Assembly (NCBI RefSeq): GCF_017308975.1
Contig: NZ_JADWPD010000017.1
Span: 124,001-188,000 of the forward strand
Length of the DNA: 64,000 bases
Direction: 5' to 3'
Source of the DNA: Amycolatopsis sp. MtRt-6
Lineage (GTDB): Bacteria; Actinomycetota; Actinomycetes; Mycobacteriales; Pseudonocardiaceae
Part shown: one piece after another, positions 45,419-53,383 of the stretch
Numbering within the stretch: position 1 is the first letter of the stretch
How the letters are laid out: each line of letters starts with the position of its first letter
Position numbers and translations under genes: made by a program
The notes under the pieces: generated by a model
Seen by the model: the letters and a program-made list of their open reading frames with translations, nothing else
Databases searched by the model: none
Told to the model about the DNA's origin: nothing

Positions 45419-45727
45419 ATGGCTACCGACTACGACGCTCCGCGCCGCAGCGAAGCCGACGAGCTGGCCGAAGACTCGTTGGAGGAGCTCAAGGCCCGGC
45501 GCAACGAGAACCAGTCCGGCGTCGTCGACGTCGACGAGGACGCGACCGCCGAGAACTTCGAGCTGCCGGGTGCCGACCTCTCCGGGCTTTCCGGTGAGGA
45601 CATGACCGTCAAGGTGGTGCCGAAGCAGGCGGACGAGTTCACCTGCTCCGTGTGCTTCCTGGTGCACCACCGCAGCCGGCTGGCCGAGGACAACGGCGGA
45701 CGCCTGATCTGCCGCGACTGCGCCTGA
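45419..45727 (+). CDS. DUF4193 family zinc-ribbon protein
   Basis: This gene encodes 102 residues from the ATG at 45419, with GAGGG six bases before. The N-terminal two-thirds are acidic and probably disordered. The C-terminus has CSVC and CRDC, two CxxC pairs 20 or so residues apart, forming a zinc ribbon. The family is nearly universal in actinobacteria (Rv2699c in M. tuberculosis) and well expressed; its biochemical role is unknown. A perfect 13-bp hairpin lies ~100 bp downstream. Confidence 0.93.
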   Translation: MATDYDAPRRSEADELAEDSLEELKARRNENQSGVVDVDEDATAENFELPGADLSGLSGEDMTVKVVPKQADEFTCSVCFLVHHRSRLAEDNGGRLICRDCA

Positions 45728-45823
45728 CCGACGCGCGCACAGGGGTTCTCGGACACAGGGGACGAACAGACGCGACGGAGAGCCTCGAGGGAGACAGGGG
45801 GAGGCTCGAAGCGCGCTGGGGAC

Positions 45824-45853
45824 AAGGGGGCCGGCCTGCGGGCCGGCCCCCTT
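45824..45853. terminator. Perfect 13-bp hairpin between the DUF4193 and DUF3093 genes
   Basis: AAGGGGGCCGGCC (45824-45836) pairs with GGCCGGCCCCCTT (45841-45853) around TGCG. It sits between converging genes, 18 bp from the DUF3093 stop, and should terminate both. Confidence 0.88.
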
Positions 45854-45870
45854 CCCATGTCTTGGAGGGG

Positions 45871-46353
45871 TCAGGCGCCTTTCAGCAGCTCGGCGACCTT
45901 TTCCGGGTGCCGGGTGCTGAACAGCCAGTACGGCGTCGGGTCGTTCTCGTCGGTGAGGTGCACCTTCACGACCGGGCCGACCCAGCCGCGGTGCAGCACG
46001 TAGGCGGCCGGGTCGCCGTCGCGCCCCAGCGCCTTGCGCTTGGCCTCCTTGTCGAAGATCTCCACCTCGCCGACGAACCGCCGCGGCAGGTGGGCGTCGC
46101 CGACCCACAGTTCCGGTTCGGCACCGCCGGTGATCCGGACCTTCGACCGGCCGAGCGACAGCAGCAGCGCCACGACGACCGGCAGCGCGATCGCGTACGG
46201 CAGCCACGCCCGGAGCCCCGGGTAGCCCATGTCGATCTCGGCGGCCAGGAGGATCGCGCCCAGGACCGGCAGCGGCCAGCCCCACCACGGGACGTACAGC
46301 CGTTCGGAGTGCCGGACCGCGGCGTTCGCGGCCGTCTTCGCTGATTCACCCAC
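45871..46353 (-). CDS. DUF3093 family membrane protein
   Basis: This gene encodes 160 residues from the GTG at 46353. Two adjacent membrane helices (WWGWPLPVLGAILLAAEI and WLPYAIALPVVVALLLSLG) are followed by a cytoplasmic domain with strands and the sequence RSKVRITGG. It resembles a PH-like or bPH domain. The homologue in M. tuberculosis is Rv2698, of unknown role. The start overlaps the divergent dut control region: only 24 bp separate the two start codons, and both genes appear to be leaderless. Confidence 0.9.
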   Translation of the reverse strand: MGESAKTAANAAVRHSERLYVPWWGWPLPVLGAILLAAEIDMGYPGLRAWLPYAIALPVVVALLLSLGRSKVRITGGAEPELWVGDAHLPRRFVGEVEIFDKEAKRKALGRDGDPAAYVLHRGWVGPVVKVHLTDENDPTPYWLFSTRHPEKVAELLKGA

Positions 46354-46357
46354 GGGT

Positions 46358-46377
46358 AGAGAGTAATCTCGCGGCCC
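46358..46377. promoter_or_regulatory. Overlapping divergent leaderless promoters of dut and the DUF3093 gene
   Basis: On the plus strand TAATCT (46364-46369) lies eight bases before the dut GTG. On the minus strand TACTCT (46365 down to 46360) lies six bases before the DUF3093 GTG. The two -10 hexamers share bases 46364-46365, so the promoters cannot be open at once. Neither gene has room for a ribosome site. Confidence 0.6.
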
Positions 46378-46881
46378 GTGTCCAGCGTTCAGGTACTCCT
46401 CTCCCGGCTCGATCCGGATGTCCCCCTGCCCGCCTACGCCCGACCGGGCGACGCGGGCGCCGATCTCGTCACCACCTCGGATATCGTGCTGCGACCCGGG
46501 GAACGCGGCGTCGTCGGCACCGGCGTCGCGATCGCGCTGCCGCCCGGGTACGCGGGGTTCGTCCACCCGCGGTCCGGCCTGGCCGCCCGGGCCGGCCTCT
46601 CGGTGGTGAACACCCCGGGCACGATCGACTCGGGCTACCGCGGCGAGATCAAGGTGTGCCTGATCAACCACGACCCGGTGCACCCGCTGGAGCTGACGCG
46701 TGGCGACCGCATCGCCCAGCTGGTCGTGCAGCGGGTCGAGCACGCCGAGTTCGTCGAGGTCGACGCGCTCGACTCGACCGAGCGGGGCAGCGGAGGCTAC
46801 GGCTCCACGGGTGGACACGCCACACTGGGAGCACCGGCGCTCGCCGCGAGCGCCGCCACGGGGGAAGGAACGGAGAAGTAG
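46378..46881 (+). CDS. dut: dUTP diphosphatase
   Basis: This 167-residue enzyme hydrolyses dUTP to dUMP and pyrophosphate, keeping uracil out of DNA and feeding thymidylate synthesis. All five trimeric dUTPase motifs are present: I PGDAGADL, II HPRSGLAAR, III NTPGTIDSGYRGEI with the catalytic Asp, IV RGDRIAQLV, and V RGSGGYGSTG, the C-terminal arm that closes the active site. The GTG start at 46378 is probably leaderless. The stop overlaps the start of the DUF3710 gene by one base. Confidence 0.96.
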   Translation: MSSVQVLLSRLDPDVPLPAYARPGDAGADLVTTSDIVLRPGERGVVGTGVAIALPPGYAGFVHPRSGLAARAGLSVVNTPGTIDSGYRGEIKVCLINHDPVHPLELTRGDRIAQLVVQRVEHAEFVEVDALDSTERGSGGYGSTGGHATLGAPALAASAATGEGTEK

Positions 46882-47543
46882 TGGGGATTTTCGGACGCAA
46901 GCGGCGGACCGAGGGCGGATCCGCCGGACGGCACGCCGCGCCCGAGGCCGACGACACGATCGAGGACGAGGCGTACGAAGAGGATCCGGAGCTTTCGGAC
47001 GTTTCCGACGGTCCGTTCGACGTCGCCGACTTCGAAGACGACGGCATCCCGCGGATCGACCTCGGTTCGGTGAAGGTGCCGGTGCCGGACGGTTCCCAGG
47101 TCCAGGTCGAGATGGACCCGGAGGCCGGCGGCGTGCGCGCCGTGCACGTCGTCACCGAGCAGGGCCAGATCACGGTCAGCGCGTACGCCGCGCCGCGCTC
47201 GGGCGGGCTGTGGCGGGAGGTCAGCTCGGAGCTGGCCGACCAGCTGCGGTCCGACGGCGCCAAGGTCACGATCGGCCGCGGCGTGTGGGGCCTGGAGATC
47301 TCGGCCATCATCGGCGACGTCGCCCTGCGCTTCGTGGGCGTCGACCGGCCGCGCTGGATGCTGCGCGGCGTCATCGCCGGGCCCCAGTCGGAGGCCGCGG
47401 CGGCCGTCGAGGTGCTGCGCGAGATCGTCCGGCGGACCATCGTCGACCGCGGCGACGCCCCGATGCCGGTCCGGACCCCGCTGACCATCACGCTGCCCGA
47501 CGCGGTCGCCGAGCACATCGCGGCCCAGCAGCAGCAAGGCTGA
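46881..47543 (+). CDS. DUF3710 family protein
   Basis: This gene encodes 220 residues from the GTG at 46881, which shares one base with the dut stop (TAGTG). A basic N-terminus (MGIFGRKRR) is followed by a strongly acidic linker and a globular domain with the conserved IPRIDLGSVKVPVPDG and LEISAIIGDVALRFVGVDRPRWMLRGV-type segments. It is conserved next to dut across actinobacteria (Rv2696c). The function is unknown to me. The gene is followed by a 14-bp hairpin. Confidence 0.93.
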   Translation: MGIFGRKRRTEGGSAGRHAAPEADDTIEDEAYEEDPELSDVSDGPFDVADFEDDGIPRIDLGSVKVPVPDGSQVQVEMDPEAGGVRAVHVVTEQGQITVSAYAAPRSGGLWREVSSELADQLRSDGAKVTIGRGVWGLEISAIIGDVALRFVGVDRPRWMLRGVIAGPQSEAAAAVEVLREIVRRTIVDRGDAPMPVRTPLTITLPDAVAEHIAAQQQQG

Positions 47544-47552
47544 CGTCACCGT

Positions 47553-47589
47553 CCGTGAAGGCCACCTCCCGGCGGGGTGGCCTTCACGG
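47553..47589. terminator. 14-bp hairpin terminator after the DUF3710 gene
   Basis: CCGTGAAGGCCACC (47553-47566) pairs perfectly with GGTGGCCTTCACGG (47576-47589). The right arm overlaps the last codons and stop of the converging hydrolase gene. Confidence 0.85.
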
Positions 47590-48297
47590 CGTTTCGAGGG
47601 CCCTCAGGAACGCGAGGACGGTCGCCCGGCCCAGTGCCTCGCGGTCGGCGCCCAGCGCCGTGAGCGTCGTCTCGCCGAGCGCCGCGCGGGGGAGTGCGCC
47701 CGCCCACTCCGATGCGACTTTCGTCGGGTGGATCGGGTCGTCGGTGCAGGTGCCGATCCCGGCCGGGACGTCGAGCGCCGCGAGGTCGGCCAGGGCCGGC
47801 GCCGGCCGGCCCGCGGCGGCGCGCAGGCTGCCGGCCAGGCCGTCGCCGTGGCGGCGCCACGCCCGGTCCAGTTCGGCCCGCAGCCAGTCCGGGCTGCCCG
47901 CGGTCTGCGCCAGGGCCGTGTCGACGCCGGAAGCGGCCACCAGATCCGCCGTCAGCGTCGCGGCGAGGGATGCGGGTGCCGGGCCCGGGGCGCCGTTCCA
48001 GGCCGGGAGCGCGGCCAGCAGGCCCCCGCAACGGGCCGGGTTGCGGACCGCCCACTCGGCGGCGAGGTGGGCGCCGAAGGAGATGCCGCCGACGAGGAGT
48101 TCGCCGTGCTCGTCCGCGAGCGTGTCGAGGGTCGCCAGGTAGCCGCCGGCGAGCGCCGCGCCCGGGGGCGGCGATGGCGCGATGAGCGGGACACCGAGGG
48201 CGCGCAGGGGCCGTTCGAAGACGGCCCGGACGAACACCTCGTCCGAGCCGGTGCCGGGCAGCAGCACCGCGGCGGGAACTCTGATTGCGGACGTCAC
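47584..48297 (-). CDS. Alpha/beta-hydrolase-fold protein
   Basis: This gene encodes 237 residues from the GTG at 48297, which has AAGGA upstream; the longer frame to 48375 lacks support. LLPGTGSDEVF near the N-terminus is the oxyanion loop and GISFGAHLA contains the nucleophile Ser in a G-x-S-x-G elbow. A catalytic Asp is likely in CTDDPIHP and a His in that same motif or near the end, which is less clear. The homologue in M. tuberculosis is Rv2695. The substrate is unknown. Confidence 0.85.
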   Translation of the reverse strand: MTSAIRVPAAVLLPGTGSDEVFVRAVFERPLRALGVPLIAPSPPPGAALAGGYLATLDTLADEHGELLVGGISFGAHLAAEWAVRNPARCGGLLAALPAWNGAPGPAPASLAATLTADLVAASGVDTALAQTAGSPDWLRAELDRAWRRHGDGLAGSLRAAAGRPAPALADLAALDVPAGIGTCTDDPIHPTKVASEWAGALPRAALGETTLTALGADREALGRATVLAFLRALETP

Positions 48298-48404
48298 GTT
48301 GCAATCCTTGCGCAAAGGCGTTTCCCTGGCGGGGACCGCAGCTACGCTGGAAATCGCACGGGCCGCATGCACCACGTCGGGGGCCCCGGAGCACAGGAGT
48401 ACCT

Positions 48405-48785
48405 ATGTCCGCCAAAGACGGCGGCTACTTCAGCCGGTTGGTTCGCAAGCTGACCAGCGACGTCGAGGATCTCGACGCCGACGAAATGTCGATGAGGTCC
48501 GGCGCCGAGGGGGCGCAGCGGGCGTGTGACTGCCGATCCGGCGAAGAGGTCACCGTGATGGGGCGGCTCCGCAGCGTCGAGCTCTGCCCGACCAACGAGG
48601 CCGCCACGCTGGAGGCGGAGCTGTTCGACGGAACACAGGGCGTGACGCTAATCTGGCTCGGCCGCCGCCGGATCCCGGGCATCGAGCCTGGCCGGACGAT
48701 CAAGGTGCGCGGCCGGATGGCCGAGCGTGACGGCCAGAAGGTGCTGTACAACCCCTATTACGAGCTCCAGAGCCCAGTGAGTTGA
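48405..48785 (+). CDS. OB-fold nucleic-acid-binding protein
   Basis: This 126-residue protein has a short helical N-terminus followed by an OB-fold: GEEVTVMGRLRSVELCPTN, then EAELFDGTQGVTLIWLGRR and GRTIKVRGRMAERDG. It resembles the tRNA-anticodon/RecG-type OB domain. The homologue is Rv2694c. It may bind RNA or DNA, but no target is known. CAGGAG lies before the ATG. The DUF3159 gene follows after nine bases, so the two form an operon. Confidence 0.9.
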   Translation: MSAKDGGYFSRLVRKLTSDVEDLDADEMSMRSGAEGAQRACDCRSGEEVTVMGRLRSVELCPTNEAATLEAELFDGTQGVTLIWLGRRRIPGIEPGRTIKVRGRMAERDGQKVLYNPYYELQSPVS

Positions 48786-48794
48786 TCACCCATC

Positions 48795-49514
48795 GTGACT
48801 GAACCTGCCCCGAGCGCGAAGAAGACCGACGGCGAAGAGCCGCAGCCGACCCTGCTGGAGCAGATGGGCGGCGTGTCCGGCCTGATCTACTCGTCGGTGC
48901 CGGTGATCGTCTTCGTGCTGGCGAACGCGTTCTTCGGCCTGACCGCGGCGATCTGGACGGCCATCGGCAGCGCGGTGGCCATCACGGTGCTGCGCGTGGT
49001 CCGCAAGGAGCCGCTGCAGCCGGCGATCTCGGGGTTCTTCGGCGTCGCGATCGCGGCGTTCATCGCCTACCGGACGGGGTCAGCGAAGGGGTTCTTCCTG
49101 TTCGGGATCTACGCGAGCCTGATCTACTGCGGCATCTTCGTGCTGTCGGTGGTGGTGCGCTGGCCGATCGCGGGCGTGGTCTGGAACATGCTCAACGGCA
49201 CCGGCCAGGCGTGGCGCAAGGACAAGCCGTCCCGCTACGGCTACGACATAGCGACCCTGGCCATGGCGGCGATCTTCGCGGCCCGGTTCGTGGTGCAGCG
49301 GTGGCTGTACCAGGAGGACTACACGGGCTGGCTGGCCTTCGCGAAGATCGCGATGGGCTACCCGCTGTACGCACTGGGCCTGCTGGTGGTCGTGTGGGCG
49401 GTGCGACGCTCGGACAAGCGCCTGAAGGCGCTCGCGGAGAACGCACCGAAGCCGGAGACGGACGCGGAGGTCGAGGCCCGCCTGCGCGAGAAATACGCAG
49501 CGCCGGAAGCCTGA
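48795..49514 (+). CDS. DUF3159 family membrane protein
   Basis: This gene encodes 239 residues from a GTG at 48795. About six membrane helices are visible, with segments such as GLIYSSVPVIVFVLANAFFG and GFFLFGIYASLIYCGIFV, a cytoplasmic loop KDKPSRYGYDIATL and a charged C-terminus. It belongs to the intracellular septation protein A-like DUF3159 family; the M. tuberculosis homologue is Rv2693c. Precise function is unknown. Its 3' end faces the dispersed promoter element at 49549-49597. Confidence 0.9.
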   Translation: MTEPAPSAKKTDGEEPQPTLLEQMGGVSGLIYSSVPVIVFVLANAFFGLTAAIWTAIGSAVAITVLRVVRKEPLQPAISGFFGVAIAAFIAYRTGSAKGFFLFGIYASLIYCGIFVLSVVVRWPIAGVVWNMLNGTGQAWRKDKPSRYGYDIATLAMAAIFAARFVVQRWLYQEDYTGWLAFAKIAMGYPLYALGLLVVVWAVRRSDKRLKALAENAPKPETDAEVEARLREKYAAPEA

Positions 49515-49548
49515 CCGGCCCGGCACAACCTGGCCCCGGCGCAACCCG

Positions 49549-49597
49549 CGCGCGTGGGGGCGCCCCCCGTTTCCGACTCTACCGGCAGGCACCGACA
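49549..49597 (-). promoter_or_regulatory. Dispersed PafBC-type promoter element, copy 2
   Basis: On the minus strand TGTCGGTG (49597-49590), eight bases, TAGAGT (49581-49576), then CGGAAACGGGGGGCGCCCCCACGCG. It matches the core consensus and points left, toward the 3' end of the DUF3159 gene. No minus-strand gene follows. Confidence 0.6.
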
Positions 49598-49629
49598 GTT
49601 TTGCCGGGGTCGGCACCCGGCCACGGCTT

Positions 49630-49714
49630 GATGCCCGCCCAATCACGCGAGATGCCTCTCCAGTCACGCGAGATGCCCGGCTGGTCACGTGAGATGCCTG
49701 GTTGGTCACGCGAG
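49630..49714. repeat. Four tandem 21-bp units of the TCACGCGTGA family
   Basis: Four units of the form GATGCCNNNCCAATCACGCGA follow head to tail with a 21-bp period. Unlike the arrays at 951 and 39002, all point the same way and there is no central palindrome. Confidence 0.8.
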
Positions 49715-49829
49715 CCGGCCGGCACCGGCTTACGACACGCGGCAAAAGGCCCGGCAGAAAACCGGACGGGACGACATCCAGACCCCCCGCAACCCCGATC
49801 CGAAGCCCCAACACGGCCGGCGGCGCCGG

Positions 49830-49855
49830 GTCAAGGCACGCTTTCCCGCCTTGAC
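49830..49855. terminator. Short inverted repeat near the trkA 3' end
   Basis: GTCAAGGC (49830-49837) and GCCTTGAC (49848-49855) pair around ten bases. It lies 84 bp beyond the stop of the converging trkA gene and could terminate it. It may also be a dispersed repeat. Confidence 0.45.
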
Positions 49856-49938
49856 GCGGTGCTGCCGGCCGTAGTCACAATCAGGCTTCGGGGTGGCGGA
49901 AGAAGCGGCAGAGAAGGCCGGACCAGCCCCCGAGAAAT

Positions 49939-50595
49939 TCAGTACCCGAGCGCAGTCCGAATCTCCGGTTCAACATCCGCAGTGGCCACGAACAGCAGCT
50001 CGTCCCCAGGCTCCAGCGGGTCCTCCGGCTGCGGCACGATCACCCGGTCCCCGCGCAGGATGGTCACCAAAGCCGAATCCCGAGGCAGCGTCAGCTCACT
50101 CACCGGCTTACCGGCCAGCGGCGTCTCCGCCGGCAGCGTCAGCTCGACGAGGTTCGCGTTGCTCTGCCGGAACGTCATCAGCCGCACCAGGTCGCCGACG
50201 CTCACCGCCTCCTCGACCATCGCCGCCAGCATGCGCGGGGTTGAGACCGCCACGTCGACGCCCCAGGCGTCGGTGAACAGCCACTCGTTGGCCGGGTTGT
50301 TCACCCGGGCCACCACGCGCCGCACCGCGAACTCCGTCTTGGCCAGCAGGGACACCACCAGGTTCGCCTTGTCGTCGCCCGTCGCGGCGATGACGACGTC
50401 GCACTGCTCGATCCCGGATTCCTCCAGGATCGACACCTCGCACGCGTCGCCGAGGACCCAGTCGGCCTGCTCGACCGCGTGCGGCTCGAACTGGTCGGCC
50501 TCGCGCTCGATCAGCATCACCTGGTGCCTGCCGTCGATCAGCTCGGCGGCGATGGAGCGGCCGACCGCCCCGGCGCCGGCAATCGCGACCCTCAT
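49939..50595 (-). CDS. TrkA/RCK-type potassium-uptake regulatory protein (CeoC-like)
   Basis: This 218-residue protein has an N-terminal Rossmann fold (MRVAIAGAGAVGRSIAAEL, with GxGxxG) that binds NAD(H) or a nucleotide. A C-terminal TrkA_C domain follows from about residue 140 (VELTLPAETPLAGKPVSEL). Such subunits gate potassium channels or transporters. The ATG overlaps the stop of the neighbouring RCK gene by four bases. The pair corresponds to CeoC and CeoB of M. tuberculosis (Rv2692, Rv2691). No TrkH/TrkG channel gene is nearby, but a KimA-like potassium permease is encoded divergently 92 bp from the operon start. Confidence 0.92.
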   Translation of the reverse strand: MRVAIAGAGAVGRSIAAELIDGRHQVMLIEREADQFEPHAVEQADWVLGDACEVSILEESGIEQCDVVIAATGDDKANLVVSLLAKTEFAVRRVVARVNNPANEWLFTDAWGVDVAVSTPRMLAAMVEEAVSVGDLVRLMTFRQSNANLVELTLPAETPLAGKPVSELTLPRDSALVTILRGDRVIVPQPEDPLEPGDELLFVATADVEPEIRTALGY

Positions 50596-51257
50596 GCCTC
50601 GTCCTCCGGTCCGCGATGGGCCACACTCGTCACGTCGCTGACGGTGCCGGACCGCGCCGCCACCCACACGACGTCGTCGGCCTGCAACACCGTCTTGGTG
50701 TCCGGCAGCACCCCGGTGCCGAAGCGCATGATGAACGCCACCCGCGCGCCGGTCGCCTCCTGCAGAGACCTCACCGTGTGCCCGACCCAGCCCTCGTGCA
50801 GCGGCAGCTGCAGCAGCGCCACGTTGCCCGACGGGTCCCGCCACGCCGACGCGACGCCGTCCGGCAGCAGGGTGCGCAGGAAGCGGTCGGTGGTCCACGG
50901 CACGGTCGCCACCGTCGGGATGCCCAGCCGCTCGTACACCGCCGCGCGCTTGTGGTCGTAGATCCGCGCGACGACGTGCTCGATGCCGAAGTTCTCGCGC
51001 GCGACCCGCGCCGAAATGATGTTCGAATTGTCGCCGCTGGACACCGCCGCGAACGCGCCGGCCCGCTCGATGCCCGCCTCGACGAGCACCCGCCGGTCGA
51101 AGCCGACGCCGACGACCTGCTGGCCGTGGAAGTCGCTGCCGAGCCGGCGGAACGCCTGCTGGTTCTTGTCGATGACGGCCACCTCGTGGCCGAGCCGCTC
51201 CAGCGCAGCGGCCAGGGACGCGCCGACCCGGCCGCATCCCATGATCACCACGTGCAC
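50592..51257 (-). CDS. trkA: TrkA/RCK-type potassium-uptake regulatory protein (CeoB-like)
   Basis: This 221-residue partner of the preceding entry has the same two-domain layout: a Rossmann motif MHVVIMGCGRVGASLAAALE, an acidic residue at the end of the second strand (VIDKN) and a TrkA_C domain after residue ~145. It is transcribed first, and its stop overlaps the start of the CeoC-like gene. Two different RCK proteins usually form a hetero-octameric gating ring. Regulation could be by NAD(H), ATP or a dinucleotide, which cannot be told here. Confidence 0.92.
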   Translation of the reverse strand: MHVVIMGCGRVGASLAAALERLGHEVAVIDKNQQAFRRLGSDFHGQQVVGVGFDRRVLVEAGIERAGAFAAVSSGDNSNIISARVARENFGIEHVVARIYDHKRAAVYERLGIPTVATVPWTTDRFLRTLLPDGVASAWRDPSGNVALLQLPLHEGWVGHTVRSLQEATGARVAFIMRFGTGVLPDTKTVLQADDVVWVAARSGTVSDVTSVAHRGPEDEA

Positions 51258-51349
51258 GCCCTGCCTCCTCCTCGGCGGTTACCCCGTCCGACCTACCCCT
51301 ATCCACCAGCGCCGAACCTACCGTGCCCGTCCCCAAGTACGCTGCCGTG

Positions 51350-53383
51350 GTGTCGAAGTTCCCGACCGTGCTGAAACGCCTGGTCCTCGGACGTCCGTTC
51401 CGCAGCGACCGGCTGTCCCACACGCTGCTGCCCAAGCGCATCGCGCTGCCGATCTTCGCCTCCGACGCGCTCTCGAGCGTGGCGTACGCGCCGGAAGAAA
51501 TTTTCCTGACGCTGAGCGTGGCGGGTCTCTCGGCGTACGCGCTGGCGCCGTGGATCGGCGTCATGGTCGCCCTGGTCATGCTCGTCGTCGTCGCGTCCTA
51601 CCGGCAGAACGTGCACGCCTACCCCAGCGGCGGCGGCGACTACGAGGTCGCCAACACGAACCTGGGCGGCAAGTTCGGCCTCACCGTGGCGAGCGCGCTG
51701 CTCGTCGACTACGTGCTCACCGTCGCGGTGTCCACTTCGTCCGGTGTGGCCAACATCGGCTCGGCCGTCCCGTGGGTGGCACAGCACAAGGTGCTCGCCT
51801 CCATCGTCATCGTCGTCGTGCTGACGTCGCTGAACCTGCGGGGCATCCGCGAGTCGGGCAAGGCCTTCGCGATCCCGACGTACGGGTTCATCATCGGCAT
51901 CCTCGTCATGGTCGCCTGGGGCCTGGTGCAGGCCGCCACCGGCACCGAGATGAAGGCCGAGAGCGCCGGCTTCACGCTGAACGCCGAAGGCACCTTCGCG
52001 GGCGTGGCGTACGCGTTCCTGGTGCTGCGGGCGTTCTCCTCCGGCGCTGCGGCGCTGACCGGGGTCGAGGCGATCAGCAACGGCGTCCCGGCGTTCCGGA
52101 AACCGAAGTCGAAGAACGCGGCGACCACGCTGCTGATGATGGGCGTGCTCGCGGTCACCATGCTGGTCGGCATCATCACGCTGGCCACGATCACCGACGT
52201 CAAGTTCGCCGAGGACCCGGAGACGCAGCTCGCCGGCGCGCCCGCGGGCTACGAGCAGAAGACGATCGTCGCGCAGATCGCGCACGCGGTGTTCGCCGAC
52301 TTCCCGCCGGCCTTCTACTACATCTCCTTCTCCACCGGCATCATCCTGCTGCTGGCCGCCAACACCGCGTTCAACGGCTTCCCGGTGCTCGGCTCGATCC
52401 TGGCGCAGGACCGCTACCTGCCGCGGCAGCTGCACACCCGCGGCGACCGGCTGGCGTTCTCGAACGGCATCCTGTTCCTCGCGGCGTTCGCGCTGATCCT
52501 CATCATCGCCTTCGACGCCGAGGTCACCCGGCTCATCCAGCTCTACATCGTCGGCGTGTTCGTGTCGTTCACGGTGAGCCAGGCCGGCATGATCCGGCAC
52601 TGGAACCGGTTGCTGGCCAAGGAAACCGACCCGGGTGTGCGGCGGCGGATGCGGCGCTCGCAGACGGTGAACGCGATCGGCCTGACGATGACCGCGACCG
52701 TCCTGGTGATCGTGCTCATCACCAAGTTCCTGCTCGGCGCCTGGATCGCGATCGCCGCCATGGTGGCGATCTACGCGCTGATGACGGCGATCCGGCGCCA
52801 CTACGACCGGGTGGCCGACGAGCTGAAGGACCTCGGCGACACCCCGACCGTGCTGCCCTCGCGCAACCACGCCATCGTCCTGGTGTCCAAACTGCACCGT
52901 CCGACGCTGCGGGCGCTGGCCTACGCCAAGGCGATGCGCCCGGACGTCCTCGAAGCCGTGACGGTCAATGTGGACGACGCGGACACGCGGCGCCTGACGC
53001 AGGAATGGGACGCGCACAACTTCAAGGTGCCGCTGAAGGTCGTCGAGTCGCCCTACCGCGAGATCACGAAACCCGTCCTCGACTACGTGAAGCGCGTGCG
53101 CGGTGACAATCCGCGCAACGTGGTCACCGTGTTCATCCCGGAGTACGTGGTCGGGCACTGGTGGGAGCAGGTGCTGCACAACCAGAGCGCGCTGCGGCTC
53201 AAGGGCCGCCTGCTGTTCCAGTCCGGCGTGGTCGTGGCGAGCGTGCCGTGGCAGCTGCAGTCGTCGGCCAAGGCGGCCGCGCGGGTCCGGAACGAGCGCC
53301 CGGCCGCGGGCGACGTCCGCCGCGGGTTCTCGCCCAACGGGAAGCCGGTCACGGCGCCGAAGCCCAAGGAGCCTGCCGAATGA
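51350..53383 (+). CDS. KimA-like (KUP/APC superfamily) potassium permease
   Basis: This gene encodes 677 residues from the GTG at 51350; TACGCT (51338-51343) lies six bases before, so the mRNA is probably leaderless. The longer frame from 51323 would place the start upstream of that promoter. Twelve membrane helices are followed by a ~200-residue cytoplasmic domain. Remembered KimA (YdaO) segments are shared: FASDALSSVAYAPEEIFL, AYPSGGGDYEVANTNLG, LTGVEAISNGVPAF, DRYLPRQLHTRGDRLAFSNG, and the domain end HWWEQVLHNQSALRLKGRLL. KimA is a high-affinity proton-coupled K+ importer in Bacillus. Annotation pipelines usually call this family an amino-acid permease. Its stop overlaps the methyltransferase start (ATGA). 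Confidence 0.85.
   Translation: MSKFPTVLKRLVLGRPFRSDRLSHTLLPKRIALPIFASDALSSVAYAPEEIFLTLSVAGLSAYALAPWIGVMVALVMLVVVASYRQNVHAYPSGGGDYEVANTNLGGKFGLTVASALLVDYVLTVAVSTSSGVANIGSAVPWVAQHKVLASIVIVVVLTSLNLRGIRESGKAFAIPTYGFIIGILVMVAWGLVQAATGTEMKAESAGFTLNAEGTFAGVAYAFLVLRAFSSGAAALTGVEAISNGVPAFRKPKSKNAATTLLMMGVLAVTMLVGIITLATITDVKFAEDPETQLAGAPAGYEQKTIVAQIAHAVFADFPPAFYYISFSTGIILLLAANTAFNGFPVLGSILAQDRYLPRQLHTRGDRLAFSNGILFLAAFALILIIAFDAEVTRLIQLYIVGVFVSFTVSQAGMIRHWNRLLAKETDPGVRRRMRRSQTVNAIGLTMTATVLVIVLITKFLLGAWIAIAAMVAIYALMTAIRRHYDRVADELKDLGDTPTVLPSRNHAIVLVSKLHRPTLRALAYAKAMRPDVLEAVTVNVDDADTRRLTQEWDAHNFKVPLKVVESPYREITKPVLDYVKRVRGDNPRNVVTVFIPEYVVGHWWEQVLHNQSALRLKGRLLFQSGVVVASVPWQLQSSAKAAARVRNERPAAGDVRRGFSPNGKPVTAPKPKEPAE

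Larger units (their letters stand above)
49515..49938. other. Repeat-rich gap between converging DUF3159 and trkA genes
   Basis: This 424-bp gap holds three repeat types and no supported gene: the PafBC-type element on the minus strand (49549-49597), a four-unit TCACGCGTGA-family array (49630-49714) and an inverted repeat at 49830-49855. The remaining ~75 bp near 49740-49820 show nothing I can interpret. Confidence 0.7.

Noticed and set aside
46354..46818. N-terminal extension of the DUF3093 protein across dut
   Set aside because: The longer minus-strand frame is the reverse of dut and lacks any family feature. The GTG at 46353 begins a protein of normal family length.
49630..49714. CRISPR-like array of 21-bp repeats
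   Set aside because: Units are directly adjacent with no unique spacers, only four copies, no cas genes nearby, and related arrays elsewhere are mirror-imaged.
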